Below are positions 1-6,954 of a stretch of 16,072 bases of DNA, piece by piece. How positions within the stretch are numbered: the stretch's first letter is position 1; every line of letters starts with the position of its first letter. The position numbers were made by a program, and so were the translations under genes. Origin of the DNA: JAUNKE01 sp041784625 (GTDB lineage Bacteria; Bacillota; Clostridia; Peptostreptococcales; Filifactoraceae); NCBI GenBank assembly GCA_041784625.1, contig JBHBDS010000121.1:1-16072 (forward strand). The letters are read 5' to 3'. Under the pieces are notes generated by a model. It did not search any database. It was not told the DNA's origin and worked only from the letters and a program-made list of their open reading frames with translations.

Positions 1-1324
1 GCAATGGTGTATCCGATCTCTGCTGCTCATCATAAGCTGTTCCCGATGAGTTGTCTGCACCACCCGAGGACAATTTTTGTTCTGCTTGTCGAATCTGATC
101 GGCTAAATTGTGGAACACTTTGGTCTCGCCATTCTCCTTGTCCGACTCATCCAAAAGTATCCCAAATCGGCTAGAAATTCTTTCCTCGGCAGAATTCGGA
201 ATTTGCTTTTTCGAAAAATTATTCTCCGATGAATCTTTTGCGAAATCGCTTGATTCACTCAAGTGGCTTCCATCATGAATATAAATTCTAGGCGCAGATT
301 CGTCCGCAGTTGAAATAAAATTCGAATCTCCCTCGCCCATTTCTCTACGATATGAGTTTTCTATTGCTTCCCCTAGGTTTCTCGCATCATTTTCTTCTAT
401 GCTATGCTCTATATTATTTTCCGTATTATTGTTTTCAGTATTTTTGCTCATCGACGAATTTTTTTCATTCGTATCTTCTTTTTCGCTGGATGAGCCAAAC
501 TCGGTAAACTCCGCAATCTCCGAGCGGTATCTTTCTAAGAAGCCATATTTTTGTTCAATTACTGTCTCATCGAGCTTTTCACGGTCAGCCATCGACAGTT
601 TTCTTTTTTTCGGTTGCTCTTCATCATCGTCCACCGTGATGTAGTCCATTGTTTTTTTGCCAAGACCTTGCGCTACCTTTTTCCCCTCGGCAGCGAGTGC
701 GATGCTGGCATCCCCGATTTTGGAGAAAGACATCTTGAAATAAAACACGATGATGAACAAGAAAATCGAAATCGAGAGCAAAAACATGCCCGTTCGACCA
801 ATTGTCGTGAACAGTCCGTACGAAATCAAATATGGAAAGATGCCGATGTTCTCGCCGACGATCGACTGCACAAACACGGTTTTGATGCTATCCATACTCG
901 GGCTGATTGCCTGGAATTTTGCCAAATGAATCGCACCATAAAAAATCGTGCATCCAAAAAACGAAAGAATCGGCAGCATCGTCGGAATGTCGTCGAGCTC
1001 AAATTTGGAGCTGTAAACCAGCCTCGCCGCCCCGACAATAATCATCGCCAGCGATGCCAGCGTAGCGATTCCCGCAAACTGTCCGAGGAGCACCGATTTG
1101 ATGCCAACGCCGACCGTGCCAAGCGCACTGGTCATAATCGACAGCAAGAATACCATCCCAAAAATCAGCAAGAAGAGCGCAACAAGATTCTGGTTTCGGA
1201 AAGAATTATTCTTCTTTCGCCCAGCTTTTTTTCTCGTATTTTGTTTTGCGCTCGTTTTGTTTGCGCCCGATTTTGGGCTCGGCGTTTTTGCAGCGCTTTT
1301 CTTTTTCACTTCTTTTTTTGCCAT
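1..1324 (-). CDS. ftsK: DNA translocase FtsK/SpoIIIE, N-terminal part (runs off left edge)
   Basis: FtsK/SpoIIIE proteins pump chromosomal DNA through the division septum. The open frame begins at an ATG (1324-1322) with an AAGGAAG ribosome site six bases upstream, and stays open for 441 codons to the window edge. Residues 1-40 are Lys/Ala/Ser-rich and basic. Residues about 46-195 hold four hydrophobic segments separated by short loops, matching the FtsK 4TM domain. From about residue 200 a hydrophilic linker begins that is rich in Glu, Ser and Asn. The RecA-like motor and the gamma DNA-reading domain would lie beyond the window, so the family call rests on the membrane domain plus linker and could not be checked against Walker motifs. 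It lies directly downstream of the Fur-family gene, behind a terminator hairpin. Whether it acts in vegetative division (FtsK) or sporulation (SpoIIIE) cannot be decided here. Confidence 0.85.
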   Translation of the reverse strand, partial: MAKKEVKKKSAAKTPSPKSGANKTSAKQNTRKKAGRKKNNSFRNQNLVALFLLIFGMVFLLSIMTSALGTVGVGIKSVLLGQFAGIATLASLAMIIVGAARLVYSSKFELDDIPTMLPILSFFGCTIFYGAIHLAKFQAISPSMDSIKTVFVQSIVGENIGIFPYLISYGLFTTIGRTGMFLLSISIFLFIIVFYFKMSFSKIGDASIALAAEGKKVAQGLGKKTMDYITVDDDEEQPKKRKLSMADREKLDETVIEQKYGFLERYRSEIAEFTEFGSSSEKEDTNEKNSSMSKNTENNNTENNIEHSIEENDARNLGEAIENSYRREMGEGDSNFISTADESAPRIYIHDGSHLSESSDFAKDSSENNFSKKQIPNSAEERISSRFGILLDESDKENGETKVFHNLADQIRQAEQKLSSGGADNSSGTAYDEQQRSDTPL

Positions 1325-1327
1325 AAT

Positions 1328-1352
1328 CTTCCTTATAAAAAACCCAAGGAAG
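1328..1352 (-). promoter_or_regulatory. ftsK ribosome site with a complementary upstream segment
   Basis: The ftsK ribosome site AAGGAAG (1334-1328, minus strand) is exactly complementary over seven bases to CTTCCTT (1352-1346), which forms part of the loop and 3' arm of the terminator just upstream. The two segments are 11 bases apart, so they could form a stem that hides the ribosome site. That stem cannot coexist with the terminator stem. The complementarity is directly visible; a regulatory role is inference. Confidence 0.4.
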
Positions 1353-1363
1353 TCCTTAGGTTT
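1335..1363 (-). terminator. Intrinsic terminator after the Fur-family gene
   Basis: On the minus strand an 11-base arm, AAACCTAAGGA (1363-1353), pairs with TCCTTGGGTTT (1350-1340) with one G-U pair, and a T run follows immediately. It lies four bases past the fur stop codon and only about ten bases before the ftsK start. There is no room for a separate promoter between hairpin and ftsK, so ftsK must be reached by read-through or from a promoter inside fur. Confidence 0.75.
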
Positions 1364-1366
1364 GCT

Positions 1367-1777
1367 TTACGAATTATTTTTTTCTCGACAGCCTTTGCAA
1401 GTGCCCAAGAAAACCATTTTGGTGTCGTCAATGTCAAAGCCGTGCTCGCTCAGCATATGCTCCTGCAAATGATCGAGTGACTCGCATTGAATGTGAAACA
1501 GCTCGTTACACTTTGTGCATTTGAAATGATAGCTCGCTACATTGTTCTTTCCAACATATTCGTAGCAAGCGCTTTTTCCATGCTCCGTAACAAATTTTTT
1601 GATCACTCCATCTTTTTGGAGCTCGTTAATATGGCGATATACGGTCGCTTTACCCAAATTGTGCCCATCGCCAACCAATTGTAAATAGATCTCCTCGACC
1701 GAGAAATGTCTCCCTTCATTTGCTCGAATCTTTTCTAGTACAATCGCTTTTTGCTTTGTGTTATAAATTTTTCTCAT
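1367..1777 (-). CDS. Fur-family metal-responsive transcriptional regulator
   Basis: A 136-residue protein of Fur/Zur/PerR size and layout, predicted to act as a metal-dependent DNA-binding repressor in the cytoplasm. The N-terminal half is a winged helix with the family recognition-helix pattern ATVYRHINEL (residues 44-53). The C-terminal half has two Cys-x-x-Cys pairs (Cys87/Cys90 and Cys127/Cys130) that form the structural zinc site in the family. The usual His-rich stretch before the first Cys pair is reduced: only His84 remains where relatives commonly have His-His-Asp-His. The start is an ATG with GGAG seven bases upstream and a near-ideal promoter. The gene is divergent from an EamA transporter, so co-regulation is conceivable, but I see no clear operator. 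Whether it senses iron, zinc, manganese or peroxide cannot be told, so I leave the symbol empty. Confidence 0.88.
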   Translation of the reverse strand: MRKIYNTKQKAIVLEKIRANEGRHFSVEEIYLQLVGDGHNLGKATVYRHINELQKDGVIKKFVTEHGKSACYEYVGKNNVASYHFKCTKCNELFHIQCESLDHLQEHMLSEHGFDIDDTKMVFLGTCKGCREKNNS

Positions 1778-1799
1778 AAATACTCCATTCTACACAAAC

Positions 1800-1828
1800 A
1801 TTATATTGCGAAAGTCTCAAAATGTCAA
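1800..1828 (-). promoter_or_regulatory. Sigma-A promoter for the Fur-family gene
   Basis: Minus strand: TTGACA (1828-1823), a 17-base spacer, then TATAAT (1805-1800). Both hexamers match consensus exactly. Expected transcription start is near 1793, giving a leader of roughly 15 bases before the ATG at 1777. Confidence 0.85.
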
Positions 1829-1964
1829 ATGTTTGGGCAATACGATCAAAACAAAAGCAAAAATTTTTTTATCCCTAATTGCAATCCAAATTACTTTTTG
1901 AAAAACACTTTGTAATCGCAAGCAAAAAACTTTGAAACGGTTCTTTCTTCTTGCATCAGATGAA

Positions 1965-1993
1965 TTGATTTTTTGAGTACAATATGATAAGAT
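1965..1993 (+). promoter_or_regulatory. Candidate sigma-A promoter for the EamA transporter
   Basis: TTGATT (1965-1970), a 17-base spacer and TAAGAT (1988-1993) lie just upstream of the ribosome site. The -10 match is imperfect, so this is a modest call. The 130 or so bases between it and the fur promoter are AT-rich and hold no other feature I can support. Confidence 0.4.
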
Positions 1994-2019
1994 GATTCAA
2001 TCACAAGAAGGAGATGTTT

Positions 2020-2913
2020 ATGAGTAAAAAATTAAAAGGAAATTTGATGCTGCTGCTCACATCGATCATTTGGGGCTCAGCATTTGTGGCGCAATCGATG
2101 GGCGGTGATCATCTCGGCCCACTTGCATTCAACGGTGTACGAAATATCATCGCTGGTTTATTTTTGTTGGCGGTCATTCCGTTTTTGAAAAATAAATCGC
2201 AGGAACAAAACGAAAACTCTGGTGACAAAAAAACTTTGATCATCGGCGGAATTGTCTGCGGACTCGCTCTCTTTGTCGCAGGATACTTTCAGCAAAAGGG
2301 CGTCCAGTACACGACGGCAGGCAAGGCAGGATTTATCACTACCTTATATGTTGTCATCGTGCCGATCATCGGCTTGTTCCTCGGCAAAAAGGTCAGCAAA
2401 AAAGTTTGGTTTTGCGTTGTACTTGCTGCGATTGGGCTCTATTATCTGTCCATCAAGCCAGGCTCATTTGATATAGGCTTCGGCGATATGCTGATTGCAA
2501 TCTGCGCCATTTTCTTTTCACTGCATATTTTGGTCATCGATCATTTTTCACCAAAAGTCGACGGCGTAAAAATGTCCTGCATCCAGTTTTTTGTTTGCGG
2601 CGCTGCCAATTTGTTTGCGATGTTGTTCTTTGAAACATTTGAGCTGTCCGAAGTAATCGAGGCGATGGTTCCGATTCTCTATGCGGCGATTATGTCCAGC
2701 GGTGTCGGGTACACACTCCAGATCATCGCCCAAAAAGACACCGATCCGACGATTGCTTCACTCATCTTGAGTTTGGAGTCCGTGTTTGCCGTTCTCGCAG
2801 GAATGCTCTTGCTCAGCGAAACCCTCTCCATTCGAGAAGTGCTCGGCTGCGTGCTAATATTCGTCGCAATCATCATTGCACAACTTCCTGAAAAACAAAC
2901 CGCTTCGGCGTAG
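2020..2913 (+). CDS. EamA/DMT-superfamily membrane transporter
   Basis: A 297-residue, strongly hydrophobic protein with about ten membrane segments in two related halves, as expected for the drug/metabolite transporter superfamily. Family patterns include TSIIWGSAFVAQ near the N-terminus, PLAFNGVRNIIAGL in helix 2, a Thr-Ala-Gly-Lys-Ala-Gly-Phe stretch in the first half, and the closing IASLILSLESVFAVLAG plus FVAIIIAQ block. Substrates in this superfamily vary widely (amino acids, nucleobase derivatives, drugs) and cannot be read from sequence. Start choice: an in-frame ATG at 2014 directly abuts AGAAGGAG (2006-2013), leaving no spacing. The ATG at 2020 lies six bases from that site and gives a better N-terminus, so I use 2020. 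The gene stands alone, divergent from fur and convergent with ftsH. Confidence 0.9.
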   Translation: MSKKLKGNLMLLLTSIIWGSAFVAQSMGGDHLGPLAFNGVRNIIAGLFLLAVIPFLKNKSQEQNENSGDKKTLIIGGIVCGLALFVAGYFQQKGVQYTTAGKAGFITTLYVVIVPIIGLFLGKKVSKKVWFCVVLAAIGLYYLSIKPGSFDIGFGDMLIAICAIFFSLHILVIDHFSPKVDGVKMSCIQFFVCGAANLFAMLFFETFELSEVIEAMVPILYAAIMSSGVGYTLQIIAQKDTDPTIASLILSLESVFAVLAGMLLLSETLSIREVLGCVLIFVAIIIAQLPEKQTASA

Positions 2914-2985
2914 AAATTTTTTACCTCGTCATTGCTGTTTGTTCGATTTCGGCTTATTCAATTAATAATATCATTTTGCATATTC

Positions 2986-3011
2986 AAAAAGCACGGTCGC
3001 CCGTGCTTTTT
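2986..3011. terminator. Bidirectional intrinsic terminator between eamA and ftsH
   Basis: AAAAAGCACGG (2986-2996) and CCGTGCTTTTT (3001-3011) form a perfect 11-base inverted repeat with a four-base TCGC loop. The flanking A and T runs supply a U tract in both directions. It sits in the 123-base gap between convergent genes and should stop both transcripts. The rest of the gap shows nothing else. Confidence 0.92.
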
Positions 3012-3036
3012 GTGTGTTATTTTTTCATTTGTTCTT

Positions 3037-5034
3037 TTATAATGTTGAATTTGAAGAATTATCCGTTGTTTCCACAGAACTTTCCACTTCAGTCGCAACC
3101 GTTGCTGCATCGCTCAGATTTTCTGCGCTCTCTACTACTTCTGCGAGCGGAACATTTGCTTCTTCAAATTTTTCTTTTGGATTTTCCACGGCAGCGTCCT
3201 CATCGCTAAGATCGAGTTCTCCATTGTACGCTTTCATAAACTGTGCTGCATCGAGTGTTTCGTACTTGAGCAGCGCTTTGGCAACGAGTTCGAGTTTGTC
3301 TTTGTTCTCGCTGAGCAATTTCAGCGTCATTTCGTACGCCTCGTCTACAAGGACTTTGATTTCCTCATCAATTTTCGATGCCACTTCTTCGGAGTAGCTT
3401 TTTCTCGTTGCAAAATCTTTGCCGAGGAATACTTCGTCTCCTGAATCGGTGAATGCCATCGCTCCGAGATTGTCGCTCATCGCATATCGAGTAATCATAC
3501 TGCGGGCAATTTGTGCCACACGCTCGAGGTCGTTGCTCGCGCCAGTTGAAATATCTTCCAGCATCAATTTTTCTGCAACACGTCCGCCGAGTAGATGCAC
3601 CATCGCCTCTTTGAGATCGGTTTTTGTTCTGTAGTAACGATCTTCCTCTGGCAGAATCATCGTAAATCCGCCCGCCATTCCTCTTGGCACAATTGTTACT
3701 TGGTGAACTGGGTCTGTATTTGGAAGCAATGTCGCAACCACCGCATGTCCCGCCTCATGATATGCAGTGAGGATTCTTTCTTTCTCACTGATGATGCGAG
3801 ATTTTTTTGCTACGCCAGCAATCACTTTCGTAATCGCCTCTTCGATTGTCGTTTTATCAATTTTTGTTGCTTTTTTTCGAGCGGTCAAAAGCGCCGCCTC
3901 GTTCATCAAGTTTTCGATGTCCGCAGGTGTAAATCCTGGCGTTCCCTTTGCAAGCTCTTTGAAGTTTACATCATCCGCAAGCGGTTTGTTTTTGGAATGC
4001 ACTTTGAGAATTTCTTCTCTGCCTTTGACATCCGGTGCGCCAACCATAATCTGACGGTCAAAACGACCTGGACGAAGCAGCGCAGGATCCAGAATATCCG
4101 CGCGGTTGGTCGCCGCCATGATAATAATTCCCTCGTTCACGCCAAATCCATCCATCTCAACGAGCAATTGGTTGAGCGTTTGCTCTCTCTCGTCATGTCC
4201 GCCGCCAAGTCCTGCTCCACGACGACGACCCACTGCGTCAATCTCGTCGATAAACACGATGCATGGCGCATTTTTCTTGGATTCTTCAAACAAGTCTCGC
4301 ACACGAGACGCTCCGACTCCGACAAACATTTCGACAAAGTCCGAACCCGAAATCGAGAAGAACGGAACACCCGCCTCTCCTGCGACCGCTTTGGTCAAAT
4401 AGGTTTTTCCTGTTCCTGGAGGCCCAACGAGCAGAACTCCTTTTGGAATCCTCGCGCCGATGTCCGTATATCTTTTTGGCTGTTTTAGAAAATCGACAAT
4501 TTCTTCCAGCTCTTCTTTTTCTTCATCAAGTCCAGCAACATCTTTGAACGTAATTTTTTGCTGTGCGTCCTCACGATGTCTTTTGGCTCTGGATTTTCCA
4601 AAGCCCATCACCTTCGAGCCACCGCCCTGCGATTGCTGCAGCATCAGATACCATACGACCGCCAGTGCGCCGACCATCAAGATCGTCGGAATCAAATTAA
4701 TCGCCCACGATTGCTGCGGTGCTTTGCTTGCAATCACTTTTAGATCGCCTGTCTTTGCCTGCTCCATTACGATGTCCGAAAGATGCTCGCTGCGGATTGC
4801 GTACGGAATGTAAGTCGAAAAATCCTGTGTTTTGTCGCCCTCTTTGAACGTTCCCGTTACGCTAAAATCGACAATATTAATTTCTGTGATCTGTTTTGTC
4901 TCAAGTTTTTGATAAAATTCCGAGAAACTCAGATCTGTTACCGTTGTGGTTGGCGTGTTCATAAATTTTAGTATCACGACAATCAGCACGATCATCACGA
5001 TATAAAATGGTGCGCCACGAAACATTTTATTCAA
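3037..5034 (-). CDS. ftsH: ATP-dependent zinc metalloprotease FtsH
   Basis: A membrane-anchored AAA+ protease that degrades misfolded membrane proteins and short-lived regulators. The order of domains is textbook: membrane segment at about residues 9-24, a short extracytoplasmic domain, second membrane segment at about 111-131, Walker A GPPGTGKT (204-211), Walker B FIDEID (261-266), arginine-finger region LRPGRFDR (320-327), zinc site HEAGH (426-430), and the third zinc ligand Asp502 in STGASND. The 665-residue length is normal, ending in a Glu/Ser/Val-rich tail of about 50 residues. The start appears to be TTG (5034-5032), with AGGAGG ten bases upstream. The ATG nine bases later is 19 bases from that site, and only the TTG start yields the MNKMFRGAPFYI-type N-terminus usual in clostridial FtsH. 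It is the last gene of the DUF1934-tilS-ftsH unit, 17 bases after tilS. Confidence 0.98.
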   Translation of the reverse strand: MNKMFRGAPFYIVMIVLIVVILKFMNTPTTTVTDLSFSEFYQKLETKQITEINIVDFSVTGTFKEGDKTQDFSTYIPYAIRSEHLSDIVMEQAKTGDLKVIASKAPQQSWAINLIPTILMVGALAVVWYLMLQQSQGGGSKVMGFGKSRAKRHREDAQQKITFKDVAGLDEEKEELEEIVDFLKQPKRYTDIGARIPKGVLLVGPPGTGKTYLTKAVAGEAGVPFFSISGSDFVEMFVGVGASRVRDLFEESKKNAPCIVFIDEIDAVGRRRGAGLGGGHDEREQTLNQLLVEMDGFGVNEGIIIMAATNRADILDPALLRPGRFDRQIMVGAPDVKGREEILKVHSKNKPLADDVNFKELAKGTPGFTPADIENLMNEAALLTARKKATKIDKTTIEEAITKVIAGVAKKSRIISEKERILTAYHEAGHAVVATLLPNTDPVHQVTIVPRGMAGGFTMILPEEDRYYRTKTDLKEAMVHLLGGRVAEKLMLEDISTGASNDLERVAQIARSMITRYAMSDNLGAMAFTDSGDEVFLGKDFATRKSYSEEVASKIDEEIKVLVDEAYEMTLKLLSENKDKLELVAKALLKYETLDAAQFMKAYNGELDLSDEDAAVENPKEKFEEANVPLAEVVESAENLSDAATVATEVESSVETTDNSSNSTL

Positions 5035-5050
5035 AATCCCTTATCCTCCT
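5035..5050 (-). promoter_or_regulatory. Ribosome site supporting a TTG start for ftsH
   Basis: AGGAGG (5050-5045) is followed by ten bases and then TTG (5034). A weaker AAGGG (5042-5038) would suit the ATG at 5025 with 12 bases spacing. I judge the TTG start more likely from spacing and N-terminal conservation, but the ATG is not excluded. Confidence 0.6.
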
Positions 5051-5051
5051 A

Positions 5052-6455
5052 TTATTCACTTTTCATTTGCTTTATGGTAATTCGTACCACTTGATTGGTA
5101 CTTTCGTCAATTTTTGATTCATCGCTGATTTCGTATCCGACCACCCAAATGATTTTTTCATCGTCGCAAAAAATCGGTGTCCTTGCACGCTGCATTTGCG
5201 GAACTTTTTTGTCGATAAAAATATCTTTGAGCTTTTTGGTTCCCGAAAACCCCAGCGGTTTGATTCGATCGCCGACTTTTCGTCCACGAACCATCAGCGT
5301 TCCTTTGATCTTGTCCAAGTCAAACGCCTTGATATTTGTTCCCGAAGAAAGCAATTTGCATTTTTCTTTGCTCATCACACGAGCTTCAATTTCCAGATCA
5401 AGTTCTGGGATCTTTGTCACTCCATCAAAAATAATTTCGTGTTCAAAAATGATGCTCTCTTGATCAATCGCTCGCTTGGTAATATACAAATTGTACCCTT
5501 TTTTCTCTAAAATAACCCCCCGAGGAAAATTGAGCATCAATTCGTTTTTTGGATTGTGGATGATTCGAATGGCATCTTCCAGATGAATAAATTCGAGTCC
5601 CTCTGCACTACCCAGCAACTGTGCGTACGCATAGCGCAGCAATCTTTTGACGATGGAGCTTGGAAGATTTTCCAAATTTTCCATTTCAAATTTGACCGCA
5701 TAATCTTCTACATCAATGTGAAGATCGTCGTAGATTTTTTTCGATTCAATCTCAAGATATTCGCCGTCCTCACGCAATCCATACGCCATTCTCGAAAGAA
5801 TTTCTTTGATGTTGCAAGCAAAATGATCCTCGATAAATGGCAATAGCTCCAAACGAATTTTGTTTCTCGTGTATATATTCTCGAGATTCGTTTCGTCTGT
5901 CTGGTAGCGTAACTTTTGCAGCTCGCAATATTCTTCAATCTCGTATCGTTTGAGGTCGAGCAGCGGACGAATCAATCCGTCTTCTCGCTTATATTCGATT
6001 CCTTTGAGACCATTCAGACCCGTTCCCCTTAAAATACGCATCAAAATAGTTTCTGCTTGGTCATCGAGATTGTGTGCGAGTGCAATTTTATCGATGCGAA
6101 ATCTTTTTTTCAGCTCAAAAAGCATCGAGTATCTTGCTTCTCGAGCAGCCTCTTCCATCGTCAGCTTCTTTTCTTTCGCAATCGCTGGCACGTCGATTGA
6201 ACGCAAAAAACATGGCACTTCTATTTCTTTGCAGAAGCGATACGAAAAAAGTGCATCGCCATGCGCCGAAGCGCCACGTATTTGGTGATTGAGATGCGCT
6301 GCAAATACTTCGATATCCAAATCTTTTTCAAGATTTTTTAGAATATGAAGCAAAGTTACAGAATCCGCTCCACCAGACAATGCAACTAAAATCCTATCCC
6401 CATTTTGGATCAGACCCTCTCTCTTGATGGTTTCAAGAGCTTTTTTTGCAGGCAT
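5052..6455 (-). CDS. tilS: tRNA(Ile)-lysidine synthetase TilS
   Basis: TilS attaches lysine to C34 of the CAU-anticodon tRNA-Ile, using ATP, so that it reads AUA and is charged with isoleucine; it is normally essential. The N-terminal PP-loop ATPase shows SGGADS (27-32), AAHLNHQIRG (52-61), AHNLDDQAET (127-136) and GTGLNGLKGI (144-153). The C-terminal tRNA-binding domain (about residues 385-460) carries the family pattern RKVGDRIKPLGFSGTKKLKD, with IWVVGYEIS beyond it. The 467-residue length fits the long TilS class. The start ATG has AGGAGG four bases upstream, and that site overlaps the TAG stop of the DUF1934 gene, implying translational coupling. Placement directly before ftsH is a frequent arrangement in Firmicutes. 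Confidence 0.97.
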   Translation of the reverse strand: MPAKKALETIKREGLIQNGDRILVALSGGADSVTLLHILKNLEKDLDIEVFAAHLNHQIRGASAHGDALFSYRFCKEIEVPCFLRSIDVPAIAKEKKLTMEEAAREARYSMLFELKKRFRIDKIALAHNLDDQAETILMRILRGTGLNGLKGIEYKREDGLIRPLLDLKRYEIEEYCELQKLRYQTDETNLENIYTRNKIRLELLPFIEDHFACNIKEILSRMAYGLREDGEYLEIESKKIYDDLHIDVEDYAVKFEMENLENLPSSIVKRLLRYAYAQLLGSAEGLEFIHLEDAIRIIHNPKNELMLNFPRGVILEKKGYNLYITKRAIDQESIIFEHEIIFDGVTKIPELDLEIEARVMSKEKCKLLSSGTNIKAFDLDKIKGTLMVRGRKVGDRIKPLGFSGTKKLKDIFIDKKVPQMQRARTPIFCDDEKIIWVVGYEISDESKIDESTNQVVRITIKQMKSE

Positions 6456-6463
6456 ACTTCCTC

Positions 6464-6895
6464 CTATTTTTTTTGAGTGGCTTCAATACAAATCGTATTT
6501 TTCCCTTGGAACAATCCTTTGAGCGCAATGCTGTAATCAAATTCGAGCTTGAGCGAAAATGGATCCATCAATTCGTCAAAGGTCACATTATTCGTCATGA
6601 TCTCGAGCGGAATATTCCCAGCTGGCGTCGCCATGATGCTTTGGAAACGGCGATCTTTTTGAAAAGACATGGACGATTGGTGCTCGCCAATTCTTCGAAG
6701 CTCCACTTGATTGTCTTTGATTTTTATTTTGGTCGTCGTCCCGAGCAAGCCCGACAGCTCGCTCTCCTCGTAAATGAGGTAGCTCGCATCATTTTTCTTG
6801 TAGTATTTTCCCTCCGTGCGAAGTTCGATTACGTCCTGCTCTTTGCTGGCGTTATCGTATTGCACAGTTCGTATATTTATCATCACATTTTCCAA
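6464..6895 (-). CDS. DUF1934 (YwiB-like) beta-barrel protein
   Basis: A 143-residue protein without signal peptide or membrane segment. It matches the DUF1934 family by its ordered blocks: a Glu-Gly-Lys-Tyr-Tyr strand near residue 29, YLIYEESELSGLLG, TTKIKIKDNQVELRRIGEH and SMSFQKDRR. The C-terminal half also fits, with LEIMTNNV and a FDYSIALKG-type strand. The family is small, lipocalin-like and common in Firmicutes; its function is not established and I do not assign one. The start is TTG (6895) with a strong AGAGGTGA ribosome site five bases upstream; the next in-frame ATG at 6883 would be 17 bases away. Its TAG stop lies inside the tilS ribosome site. It is the first gene after the promoter at 6924-6952. 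Confidence 0.85.
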   Translation of the reverse strand: MENVMINIRTVQYDNASKEQDVIELRTEGKYYKKNDASYLIYEESELSGLLGTTTKIKIKDNQVELRRIGEHQSSMSFQKDRRFQSIMATPAGNIPLEIMTNNVTFDELMDPFSLKLEFDYSIALKGLFQGKNTICIEATQKK

Positions 6896-6908
6896 TTAAA
6901 TCACCTCT
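6896..6908 (-). promoter_or_regulatory. Ribosome site supporting a TTG start for the DUF1934 gene
   Basis: AGAGGTGA (6908-6901) lies five bases before TTG (6895-6893). The only nearby ATG in frame, at 6883, would have 17 bases of spacing, so the TTG is clearly favoured. This is the second TTG start in one transcription unit. Confidence 0.7.
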
Positions 6909-6923
6909 TTACAATATCTGTAT

Positions 6924-6952
6924 ATCATATCAAAAATATTGGAAAACTGCAA
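6924..6952 (-). promoter_or_regulatory. Sigma-A promoter for DUF1934-tilS-ftsH
   Basis: Minus strand: TTGCAG (6952-6947), a 17-base spacer, then TATGAT (6929-6924), in the 59-base gap between murI and the DUF1934 gene. It would allow this unit to be transcribed separately from the murI operon. No hairpin terminator follows murI, so read-through from upstream may add to it. Confidence 0.7.
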
Positions 6953-6954
6953 GT

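Noticed and set aside
551..1480. 309-codon plus-strand open frame opposite ftsK and the start of the fur end
   Set aside because: It lies antisense to a clear FtsK membrane domain, has no ribosome site, and its product is rich in Arg, His and Asn with no recognisable fold.
3595..4488. 297-codon plus-strand open frame
   Set aside because: Antisense to the AAA+ and protease domains of FtsH; no ribosome site and a composition typical of a shadow frame.
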